A model generated the notes under the pieces. It was not told the DNA's origin and searched no databases. It saw only the letters and a list, made by a program, of their open reading frames with translations. A stretch of DNA of 15,193 nt from Amoebophrya sp. AT5.2 (Eukaryota; Sar; Dinophyceae; Syndiniales; Amoebophryaceae), in contig RXOD01005231.1 of the NCBI GenBank assembly GCA_005223375.1, positions 1 through 15,193 of the forward strand. Reading direction: 5' to 3'. Positions within the stretch are counted from its first letter, which is position 1, and each line of letters begins with the position of its first letter. A program made the position numbers and the translations under genes. Below, piece after piece: positions 8,467 to 15,193 of this stretch.

Positions 8467-8955
8467 TGGTCTTTCTTCTAGGCGAGATGAAAATAAAAAA
8501 ATGCACCCCGACTTCTACAACTGACAGACACGAGATTTTGCTGCCGTCACTGCTGCGGTCGTCAGACACAGTGAAATTTCCGCACGGCTGCAGCCGAGGA
8601 GATGCAATGGCTTTCCTCTTCGCAGGTATTTTCTCAGTCCGCGCGCGTCCCCCGTCAGTCTCAGACTCAGCCGCGCACAAGAAGATCCCCAAATGCCTGA
8701 GCCAAGATCCTCAAATGCTTTGTCGAAAAGGGAGGAAAGTCACTCGAGTAGCGGCGGCGGAAAATGCTGCTAAGAATCAAAGAAAGTGCCTGCTATTTCG
8801 AGCTCGTTAAATCGATATGAAAATGCTGACCCCGTGTTTTTCGTTTTCTGCAGCGAAAATTCAAATTCTCAGTACTGAATAAAGGAGAGCAGACGACGTC
8901 CACATCGCGTGTACAAAAGTAAGTGTGTAGTTGTCACTCAGAAACAAGGGAGAGC
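8467..8955. other. Intergenic stretch before the RNA-repair gene
   Basis: These 489 bases contain no recognisable gene. A 115-residue frame (8463-8810) overlaps the previous stop and has no domain. GTTTTTCGTTTTCTGCAG at 8836-8853 looks like a splice acceptor and could belong to a leader intron or trans-splice site of the downstream gene. The frame of that gene is open from 8923, but its first ATG is at 8956. Confidence 0.4.
8492..8497 (+). promoter_or_regulatory. Possible poly(A) signal after the membrane-protein gene
   Basis: AATAAA begins 26 bases past the TGA, within an A-rich stretch. A second AATAAA lies at 8878-8883. Either could direct 3'-end formation if this organism uses the canonical hexamer; many protists do not. 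Confidence 0.3.
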
Positions 8956-11900
8956 ATGTTGTCCGCTCGCGCAGTGCGGGGCGGCGTGTGTGTCGTAGGG
9001 CCGCAAATTGACGAAATTGCCGAGCAGTATTTGAATTCGGCCGCTTTGAAGCAGTTGCCCGATCACGAGCAGCTTCGTCAGAATCGCGAAAACCGCGATG
9101 CCGCCGTGTCGCACCACGTCACCCTGATTGCGTCGCACGAGATCCCGCAAGGCCGCTCCGCACACGAGTTGGCAGCCCTATTTGAGCAAGAAGGGGCGGG
9201 CGTGGAGGGTCTTGGCAGCGGCGGGACCTCTAAACCTCCCGTTCCCACTACTACTACCAACGCCAAAGCCAAGCCCAAATCCTCGAAGCAGGGCCTGGAA
9301 CTAGTACGGACCGTGTCGGTCGACACGCATCCCTACATGCAGCTTTCCTTTCAGGTGTTCCCGCTTGGCGTCGGCACAGCCGCCTCGAACAAGAACCGCT
9401 GCTACTTCGTCGTGGTTTGCTTCCCGCGGGGCCAGGCGTTTCGCGAGTTTTTGGGTTTGGGAGCGGGTGCGGGGTCTGGGCTGCAAGGGTCCTCATCAGA
9501 CCTGAAGGACTTCCACATAACGCTCGGCTTCGGGAGTGCCGGCGACGTGCACGGCGTGTCCAAGGGCGTCACCTCGCTGCTGGGAGGCGGCGCCGCGATC
9601 GCGGCGGACTGGCCGGATTCGTCCGCCTTGCGGGAAAGCGTGCGCGCGATGCTCGCGACGGCGGATCGCAAGGGCGTGCCCGGTGCGATCGCGGCGGATG
9701 TGTTGGCCTCGGTGCGGTGCCTGCTCGACCACGGGTTTGCTCGGCACGCACAGGCCGGCCCTGCTGAGGACGTCGAGGACCGAGACGAGGAAGAAAAACC
9801 AGATGATGTTGTTGAGGACCTGGAACTCCTGTTCTGCCGGACCGCGGCGAAGGTGGCGGGGCGGGCACAGCGCTACGAGGAGGTGGTCCGTCACGCGGAA
9901 GCGGTCTTGGACTTGCGGAAAAACGACCTCCCCGCCCTGCAGCAGAAGGCATTCGCGCTCCTGCGGGGGCGCGGGGGCGCGGCGTGCGCTGAGTTTTTGG
10001 TGAAAGACGTGGGTGATCACGGAGGCCGCAGCGACGCCACGCTGCAAAAGGTGCTGAAGATAGCGCTCGCATCAACATCATCCGATCGTACTTTTCCGAG
10101 CCCGAGCGCCGCCTCGAGGCAGAAGCACGAAACTTCTGCGGGCGAGCCCGAAGGTGGGATGTTGGACCACGACGTCGAGCAGACAGTTGAGTGTAATGGC
10201 ACAGCCGACGGCACGCGGCCAGCAGCGTTCCTGGCCAAAAAGTACCCGCGCACGCAGCACCTGAAGAACCTCGGGGCCGCGACCGACGACGACGTGATCG
10301 CGGCCGACTGCGCCGAACGCCTCTTCATCAGGAACGGCGAGGTGTTCGTCGAGGAGAAAATCGACGGCGCCAACGTGGGCTTTTCGCTCCAGGACTGGCA
10401 GATCCGCGTACAAAACCGCGGCCACGCGGTTTGCAGCGCGACCAGTGCCCAGTTTTCCCAGATCGACGACTGGGTCGACGAACACCGGGCGGCGCTGTTC
10501 CAGCTCCTTTCAGCGCCGACGCCATCGACGTCTTCGTCTGCGTCACCGGCCGCGACCGGCACCTCCGAGTGCGTGTTGTACGGGGAGTGGTGCGCCCTGA
10601 AGCATTCTGTGTTCTACAACCGACTGCCAGGGCTTTTCGTCGCCTTCGATCTCTGGGACGGGAGACGATTTCTTCCCCGCGCGGAGTTCCACGCCCTGCT
10701 CCAGGGAACTGGTATTCCAGTCGTGCCGGTGCTGTTCAAGGGGGAGCTCCCGAGTTTCTCTTTTCTCAGAGACGCGATTTTGGACAAAACTCGGTCGCGG
10801 TTTTCGGCAGCCACTTGTGCGACGGAAGAGGCCGTTCCGATCGAGGGTGTCATGCTGCGAAAGGACGGCGCCGCTGGCATTTCGGGAAGAACTGCGGGGG
10901 CACAAGAGGCTTCCGGGGGCCTGCTGCACCGCATGAAGCTGGTCCGCGCCGAGTTTCAGCAGGGCATCACCACATTCTGGGCGAAACAAAAGCAGGTGAA
11001 GAACGTGGTCGACTTCGAGTTCCAGCTCGAGTACTTGAATTCGTGCTACAGCGAGGCGGCGAACGTACTGCCCTTGAACCCCCGGGAACGGGTGGTCTCC
11101 CCCGGCCGGCTACGGGTGAGGATGATGCGGAACCTCTCGGCACTGCTGCCAGACGTCCTGGTGGGGTCCACGCCCCTGCACGAGGGGCACGTCCGGGCGC
11201 TGGAGGCGGACTACGACGTGGGGCTCGTGATCACGCTTACGGAAGAAACGCCGCTGCCGGCCGCGTGGTTTCGGCGCGCAAAGACGATTCTCGCAGACGG
11301 CGGGGAGGCGGCGGGGAGCGGGTATGTGGGCGACGCGGCGCATTTCTACTCGGGCGCACAGAAAGCTGCCGCATTCGGGCCGCCGGGAAGAGACAGCTCG
11401 GCCGCGCTTGCGAAGCAGGAAGCGAAGAAGCAGGGGCAGGCAAGCCGGAAACGAGCAGTGGCAGCCAGAGCAGATGATACCGTGGCCGGAGCTAATGAAG
11501 GCGAAGCAATAGTAGATCACGCGTATGATCAGGTTCAGGGATCAATGGAGCAGTTCGAAATCGACAACTTGTTTGTGCCCACGCCGAATTACTTCCCGCC
11601 CTCGCCGGAGCAGATCGACGGAGCGCTGGAGGAGCTGCGGAACACCGTGACGCGACGGGAGAACAAGAAACGGGTCTTCATCCACTGTGGCGGCGGTAAA
11701 GGTCGCGCGGGCACGCTGGCGGCGTGCTGCCTGCTCAAATTTGGGCTCGACGGCCAGCAGCTCTCGCGTTGGGACGCGGAAACCGAAGGCTATTTCGAGT
11801 TTCCGGAGTCGGCGGAAGTGGTCCGCTTCTTGCGCGAGCGGCGTCCAGGCAGCATCGAAACGGACCACCAGGAAAAGTTCGTGCGCTCGTACGCGCACCG

Positions 11901-14190
11901 GCTCTGGCAGCTGTGCGAGCAAGCCGCAGAAGATGGACCAGGGTTGCCGCGCACGACCTCGCTGCAGCGCGAACGCGACGAAAACGAGCTCGCCGACCTC
12001 GAAGCGGAGAGTTCGTCTTCCCAAGGCGCACGTGGTGTCGGCGACAAGTACCCTTCCACCCCGTACCTGCCGTTTTCCCCCTCTGTGGCGGACGACGGTC
12101 AGGTGCTCCGGCCTCAGCAGGGGGGTAATCGAAGTCGTGGCTCCGACGGCGCGGTGCTGGAGCACGAAGCCTATCTTTTCGGCAAGGACGCGGAGATTGT
12201 AATTACCGAAAAGCTGGATGGCGGAAATTGCTGCATCAAGGATGGAGGTTTGGTGTTTGCGCGCACCCATGCCCACGTTGCCAACCACGAGTCGTTCGAA
12301 CCGGTGCGGCAGATGCTGCGCAGCACGTTGATCCCGGTTACGAGCAAAGCCAGCGGCCGCGTGGGTCCTCCTCCTCAGGCGGAAAAAAGTACTAAAGTGG
12401 CTCAAAATGCTGGTACTGCCACTGCGGGTGCTGCGCAGCTGATGAAGCCTTTGGGGAGCATTTTGCGGGAGCAGTGCCCCGCCGGACTGGAGCTGTACGG
12501 CGAGAACATGACGGCCGTGCACAGCATCGACTACGGAGAGATCGGGTTTCCCTTCTACCTGTTCGCGGTGCGGCTGCACGGGGTCTGGCTCGCGTGGGAC
12601 AAAGTGGAGCAAACGGCGAAGCGGCTGAAGCTGCCGCTGGTGCCGGTCAAGTACCGCGGGCCGGCTTTGAGCAGCGCGGACCTGGAGAAGAAGATGCGAG
12701 GCTGGGCGGCCGAGCGGAGCGCGCTGGTGGTGTCCGAGAGTAGGAGTAATTTTTGCGGGGCGGAAAGAGAAGTCCTTCCCGAGGGGTTCGTGGTGCGGAA
12801 CGCGGCGGCAACGACGCAGTTGGAGCGCAGCGTGGCGAAGTACGTGCGGGCGAATCACATCCAGACGAGCGCGGATTTCAAGCGGACATGGAAAAAGCAC
12901 GACATATTGCACACCGATGTCACGGACTTCGAGACGAAGAGTGGCGCGCACGCTGAGGAGGGACGTTCTCATTTGATGCCAGGCACCGCAAGAAGCGACG
13001 CCGCACCCGCAGCTGCAAGCGAGGCCGCGAAAGTAGTAGAGGAAGTTTTGCCGGCTGTGCAGCGGAGGGTGAACGGGGACGATGAATACGGCGGCCTCCT
13101 CGCAAGCGAAACCGCGACGCGACCGGGGGAGAAACCGGAAGTGCCTGCAGCAGACAAAATCAGACCACGAGCCGCTGCTCAAGCAGGTTTCACTCTGCGA
13201 AGCGGCATTCGGCTAGTGATCCTGGTCGGACTCCCTGGAAGCGGCAAGTCATCCTTCGTGCGGCGTTTGCGCGCGCTGCTCGGTGATAAGCAGGTTGGCG
13301 GAAGCCAGATCGCGCACCTGTGCCAGGACGCGCTGGGTCGCGAGGCCTTGGAAAATGGAGTCGGAGCTGCCTACAAATCTTCGCCGTTACTCGTCGTGGA
13401 CCGCTGCAATCTGCTGGAGCGGGACCGGCAGCGGATTTTGGACCTTTGCTTCAACCCGGCGAAGGAAAAGGTCCTCGTCGTGTACTTCCCGACGCCCGCA
13501 GAAGTATGTTCGGACCGAGTCGCGCGTCGACTGGACCATCCGACGATCCCGTTTGGACGCGGAAAAACGGTGGTCGACAGCTTTGTAAAGCGCGGGATTG
13601 AGGTGCCCGGTCCTCTGGGTGCGGCGTACCAAGCGGTGCGCGTCGGCGGTGGAGAAACCTCCGAGCCAGAGAGCGACGGCGGCCCTTCCTGCCGGAGTCC
13701 GGTAGACGAGGTGCTGCGACGATACTTGCTAACGTCGAGTTCGAACACGAGCGACGGAGAAGCGGCTCTTAGTGAAAGAGGCGGACCGCGTCTTCGCGCC
13801 GCAACAAACGCGGTGCGCATGAGCAGCGTGGTGGCGGCGAAGGTGAAAACCGCACTGAGCACGTACAAGAACGCGTGGCCGGCAATCGAGGTCTACTGCG
13901 TCAGCGGTGGCGACGCGAACGCCGAAGGTGAAAACAGAGACTCCGCGACGACATCGCGCGCTGACATTCGCTACATATATGTGCATCGGCACGATGCAGC
14001 AACGTTCCCGCGAACAGGGTTCCTGGATTTGGATCAGGAGGGCGGAGACGAGGCCGGCGACACGAATGCAGGTGCTGGGGGGCGGGTTGAAGTAACGTTC
14101 TATCGTGAGTACGACTGGTTGGACGAAATTGCGGACCGCGAGCTCGTGGAGGAAAGAGGAACGTGGGTAATGGACGAGAATTGGGATTAA
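8956..14190 (+). CDS. Giant multidomain RNA-repair protein: 2H phosphoesterase, RNA ligase, DSP phosphatase, RNA ligase, polynucleotide kinase
   Basis: A single uninterrupted frame of 1744 residues. Domains in order (approximate residues): 2H phosphoesterase with H54-x-T and H187-x-T (40-215); TPR-like helices (285-348); Rnl2-like RNA ligase with nucleotidyl lysine K468 in EKIDGANVG (425-705); DUSP23-like cysteine phosphatase with C911 and R917 (725-985); a second ligase with K1086 in EKLDGGNCC (1030-1320); a P-loop kinase with GLPGSGKS at 1425-1432 (1418-1575); and a tail of about 170 residues of unknown fold. Low-complexity linkers separate them. The set covers end-healing (cyclic phosphate opening, 5'-OH phosphorylation), sealing, and possibly phosphate removal. 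Trl1 tRNA ligase has ligase, kinase and CPDase, but in another order and with a different ligase family. ATG 8956 (AGC before it) is the first in a frame open from 8923. The N-terminus MLSARAVRGG is Arg-containing and could be a short organelle presequence. Substrate (tRNA introns, mRNA or damaged RNA) is unknown. Confidence 0.9.
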   Translation: MLSARAVRGGVCVVGPQIDEIAEQYLNSAALKQLPDHEQLRQNRENRDAAVSHHVTLIASHEIPQGRSAHELAALFEQEGAGVEGLGSGGTSKPPVPTTTTNAKAKPKSSKQGLELVRTVSVDTHPYMQLSFQVFPLGVGTAASNKNRCYFVVVCFPRGQAFREFLGLGAGAGSGLQGSSSDLKDFHITLGFGSAGDVHGVSKGVTSLLGGGAAIAADWPDSSALRESVRAMLATADRKGVPGAIAADVLASVRCLLDHGFARHAQAGPAEDVEDRDEEEKPDDVVEDLELLFCRTAAKVAGRAQRYEEVVRHAEAVLDLRKNDLPALQQKAFALLRGRGGAACAEFLVKDVGDHGGRSDATLQKVLKIALASTSSDRTFPSPSAASRQKHETSAGEPEGGMLDHDVEQTVECNGTADGTRPAAFLAKKYPRTQHLKNLGAATDDDVIAADCAERLFIRNGEVFVEEKIDGANVGFSLQDWQIRVQNRGHAVCSATSAQFSQIDDWVDEHRAALFQLLSAPTPSTSSSASPAATGTSECVLYGEWCALKHSVFYNRLPGLFVAFDLWDGRRFLPRAEFHALLQGTGIPVVPVLFKGELPSFSFLRDAILDKTRSRFSAATCATEEAVPIEGVMLRKDGAAGISGRTAGAQEASGGLLHRMKLVRAEFQQGITTFWAKQKQVKNVVDFEFQLEYLNSCYSEAANVLPLNPRERVVSPGRLRVRMMRNLSALLPDVLVGSTPLHEGHVRALEADYDVGLVITLTEETPLPAAWFRRAKTILADGGEAAGSGYVGDAAHFYSGAQKAAAFGPPGRDSSAALAKQEAKKQGQASRKRAVAARADDTVAGANEGEAIVDHAYDQVQGSMEQFEIDNLFVPTPNYFPPSPEQIDGALEELRNTVTRRENKKRVFIHCGGGKGRAGTLAACCLLKFGLDGQQLSRWDAETEGYFEFPESAEVVRFLRERRPGSIETDHQEKFVRSYAHRLWQLCEQAAEDGPGLPRTTSLQRERDENELADLEAESSSSQGARGVGDKYPSTPYLPFSPSVADDGQVLRPQQGGNRSRGSDGAVLEHEAYLFGKDAEIVITEKLDGGNCCIKDGGLVFARTHAHVANHESFEPVRQMLRSTLIPVTSKASGRVGPPPQAEKSTKVAQNAGTATAGAAQLMKPLGSILREQCPAGLELYGENMTAVHSIDYGEIGFPFYLFAVRLHGVWLAWDKVEQTAKRLKLPLVPVKYRGPALSSADLEKKMRGWAAERSALVVSESRSNFCGAEREVLPEGFVVRNAAATTQLERSVAKYVRANHIQTSADFKRTWKKHDILHTDVTDFETKSGAHAEEGRSHLMPGTARSDAAPAAASEAAKVVEEVLPAVQRRVNGDDEYGGLLASETATRPGEKPEVPAADKIRPRAAAQAGFTLRSGIRLVILVGLPGSGKSSFVRRLRALLGDKQVGGSQIAHLCQDALGREALENGVGAAYKSSPLLVVDRCNLLERDRQRILDLCFNPAKEKVLVVYFPTPAEVCSDRVARRLDHPTIPFGRGKTVVDSFVKRGIEVPGPLGAAYQAVRVGGGETSEPESDGGPSCRSPVDEVLRRYLLTSSSNTSDGEAALSERGGPRLRAATNAVRMSSVVAAKVKTALSTYKNAWPAIEVYCVSGGDANAEGENRDSATTSRADIRYIYVHRHDAATFPRTGFLDLDQEGGDEAGDTNAGAGGRVEVTFYREYDWLDEIADRELVEERGTWVMDENWD
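9073..9600 (+). other. 2H phosphoesterase domain of the RNA-repair protein
   Basis: Two His-x-Thr motifs define the fold: SHHVTLIAS (H54, T56) and DFHITLGFG (H187, T189). The hydrophobic strand YFVVVCF sits between them, as expected. They are 133 residues apart, more than in compact LigT proteins, because of a Gly/Pro/Thr/Lys-rich insertion at about 80-110. In tRNA ligases the 2H unit opens 2',3'-cyclic phosphates to a 2'-phosphate; here that role is inferred. Confidence 0.82.
9808..9999 (+). other. TPR-like helical segment
   Basis: Around residues 285-348 the reading RAQRYEEVVRHAEAVLDLR, then DLPALQQKAFALLRGRG, has the helix-turn-helix spacing of one to two tetratricopeptide repeats, with small residues at the packing positions. 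TPRs mediate protein contacts. One or two repeats alone would be a weak module, so this may be a scaffold helix pair rather than a true TPR. Confidence 0.5.
10228..11070 (+). other. RNA ligase domain A (Rnl2-like nucleotidyltransferase)
   Basis: The domain opens KYPRTQHLKNLG. Motif I is EEKIDGANVG (K468, D470, G471). Motif III is LYGEWCALKHSVFYNRL (E544), then the hydrophobic FVAFDLW. Motif IV is PIEGVMLRKD (E630). Motif V is HRMKLVRAEF (K661, R664). All expected catalytic positions are present, so it should adenylate its lysine with ATP and seal a 5'-phosphate to a 3'-OH. Confidence 0.88.
11128..11910 (+). other. DUSP23-like dual-specificity phosphatase domain
   Basis: The loop IHCGGGKGRAGT (H910, C911, R917) is the cysteine-phosphatase HCx5R signature. 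Before it, VPTPNYFPPSPEQID, and after it, RERRPGSIETDHQEKF, closely resemble DUSP23-type enzymes. N878 sits where that family has the general-acid Asp. A Gly/Ala/Lys-rich insert (about residues 785-850) interrupts the N-terminal half. DUSP11 shows that this superfamily can act on RNA phosphates. Confidence 0.85.
12043..12915 (+). other. RNA ligase domain B (second Rnl2-like domain)
   Basis: Like domain A it opens with KYPxT (KYPSTPYLPFSPSV). Motif I is TEKLDGGNCC (K1086, D1088, G1089). Motif III is ELYGENMTAVHSIDY (E1183), then FPFYLFAVRL. Motif IV is LPEGFVVRN (E1276). Motif V is VAKYVRANH (K1295, R1298). It is as complete as domain A but clearly diverged, pointing to an old duplication or a separate acquisition. 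Confidence 0.87.
13207..13680 (+). other. P-loop polynucleotide kinase domain
   Basis: Walker A is VGLPGSGKSSF (G1425 to S1432, K1431). HLCQDALGR supplies a possible catalytic Asp (D1458), VVDRCNLLERDRQ (D1482 to N1485) the family's central strand motif, and DRVARRLDHPTI (R1521, R1524, R1525) the lid arginines. This pattern fits the T4 Pnkp/tRNA-ligase kinase group that phosphorylates 5'-OH RNA ends. No HAD-type 3'-phosphatase domain follows. Confidence 0.82.
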
Positions 14191-14913
14191 TTTTTTGAAC
14201 TGGAAGGAGATGATGAAGAAAAAAAAAGATAGAGATTCGATGGGCTTAAGGATTCGCATCGGCATTCTTGTGTTGCTTTCAACATCCTTAAATTTATCAT
14301 CGGAGCCATTCGACTGCCCCGTACGCTTCAGGGTCTTGTTTTTTGGTACAGATTGAATGTGAAAGTTTAGACATGATCAAAGCCCCGATCTGTTTTGGCC
14401 ACTATTTTATCGAAAGCACCCTCACTGCACCAGACCCACTGAAGGAACATTCTTAGCAAGGACCCGACAGCATACGTTTTGACGAACACTTAGAAAAAGT
14501 TGAGGGTGCATTACTCCGCGAAGATCCCCGGTATGTAAGTTCAGACGCAATCATAGGCATTCACATCTTGTCGACAAGTACTAGCGCTAGCTATTTGTAA
14601 ATCTTCACGCCATGGCTTCTGCGGCAGATTTATTTTGAGGATAAGTGGTCCCACACGACAGCAAGACAAAAAATACGAACGACGCTGCTGATCGGAGGAG
14701 ATTGATTCACGTAGCCGAAAACGAGAGTGATTTTAGGCGCCGGGAACCGGACCATAATAAAGTTCAAGATGCTATGCTTTAGCTGCGTAATAGGGGCCGG
14801 CGTAGATCATGTCACAAAGCAAGGTCGTTCGCCGTCTGATATCGGTCGTGCCAGTCGTCTTGTGTTTCAAAAGGCTTACGAGCGTTGATGCACCCGACCC
14901 GTAAATGAAATGA
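14191..14913. other. Downstream stretch with no gene recognised
   Basis: These 723 bases are markedly richer in A and T than the preceding gene, with stops in all frames. An AATAAA at 14756-14761 lies about 570 bases past the stop of the RNA-repair gene, far for a poly(A) signal. No repeat, tRNA or conserved motif is visible. Confidence 0.5.
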
Positions 14914-15193
14914 AAATCCTCGTTGGTCCGACAAGCCAAGCGAACCGTCGGTGTTGCAAGCCAAGCTTTCGTCTTCGCAGTCGGTTTCCGAAGCCTTTTG
15001 CAAACTGTTGTTGAGCGCATGTACAAAGTAAGTAGCTCGGTTCTTTCCGTTGTTGATGTCGTTTTTTCCGGATATCATACTCTGACGGCACCATGGTTTT
15101 TCCGCATTTCAGGTGGTCTTGAGGCCCCGCGCGGCTTCGGAACAGAAATCCATTTTTCTCGCTGAACACGTAAAAAAATCATATTCGTGGCGT
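14914..15193 (+). CDS. Possible split gene running off the right edge (partial)
   Basis: A frame open from 14914 reads VRQAKRTVGVASQAFVFAV, then SLLQTVVERMYK, and stops being protein-like at a consensus donor GTAAGT (15028). A T-rich tract ending TTCCGCATTTCAG gives an acceptor at 15111-15112. Skipping that 85-base intron at phase 0 gives VVLRPRAASEQKSIFLAEHV and stays open to the last base. The only ATG in this frame is 15019, so translation may start there (MYK|VVLRP), or an upstream exon may exist. No family is recognised. The support is the splice-site pair plus frame continuity only. Confidence 0.3.

Noticed and set aside
11542..13182. A 546-residue minus-strand open frame inside the RNA-repair gene
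   Set aside because: It is antisense to the phosphatase and second ligase, whose motifs are clear on the + strand. Its Arg/His/Leu-rich composition is what the complement of a GC-rich gene gives.
14191..14913. tRNA or other RNA genes in the spacers
   Set aside because: I looked for B-box-like GGTTCGANTCC and cloverleaf arms on both strands in the intergenic stretches and saw none. A covariance-model scan was not possible.

Overview
This 15.2 kb window looks like nuclear DNA of a GC-rich unicellular eukaryote. The evidence is an ALG2 glycosyltransferase (a eukaryotic ER enzyme) split by introns with GT-AG ends, a RING-HC protein split by another, and a purine at position -3 of all five chosen start codons. 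All five confident genes lie on the + strand, about 380-660 bases apart. One-way tandem gene order of this kind is familiar from dinoflagellates and some other alveolates, but the sequence does not allow me to name a taxon.

Layout. Bases 1 to about 570 are a degenerate pyrimidine-rich repeat interrupted by a foldback element: two 65-base direct copies plus one inverted copy. The genes follow in order: ALG2 mannosyltransferase (1252-3101, three exons); a coiled-coil protein with a C-terminal RING-HC finger (3481-4654, two exons); a stand-alone PolA-type 5'->3' exonuclease (5063-6728, two exons); an unrecognised three-pass membrane protein (7387-8466, one exon); and a very large intronless gene (8956-14190) for a 1744-residue RNA-repair protein. 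After about 0.7 kb with no visible gene, a possible split gene runs off the right edge.

The most interesting object is the 1744-residue protein. In one uninterrupted chain it carries a 2H phosphoesterase (two HxT motifs), a TPR-like helical stretch, a complete Rnl2-like RNA ligase, a DUSP23-like cysteine phosphatase (HCx5R), a second complete RNA ligase and a P-loop polynucleotide kinase. Together these could heal and seal broken RNA: open a 2',3'-cyclic phosphate, phosphorylate the 5'-OH, ligate, and possibly remove a leftover phosphate. The fungal/plant tRNA ligase Trl1 uses a smaller set in a different order (ligase-kinase-CPDase). The phosphatase keeps its Cys and Arg but appears to have Asn where DUSP23 has its general-acid Asp.

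The other genes are housekeeping or orphan: N-glycan assembly (ALG2), probable ubiquitin ligation (RING), probable organellar or repair nuclease (exonuclease). Nothing in the sequence ties them to the RNA-repair gene. Splice sites, starts and domain limits were worked out by reading-frame continuity and motif recognition only; no database search or alignment was run.
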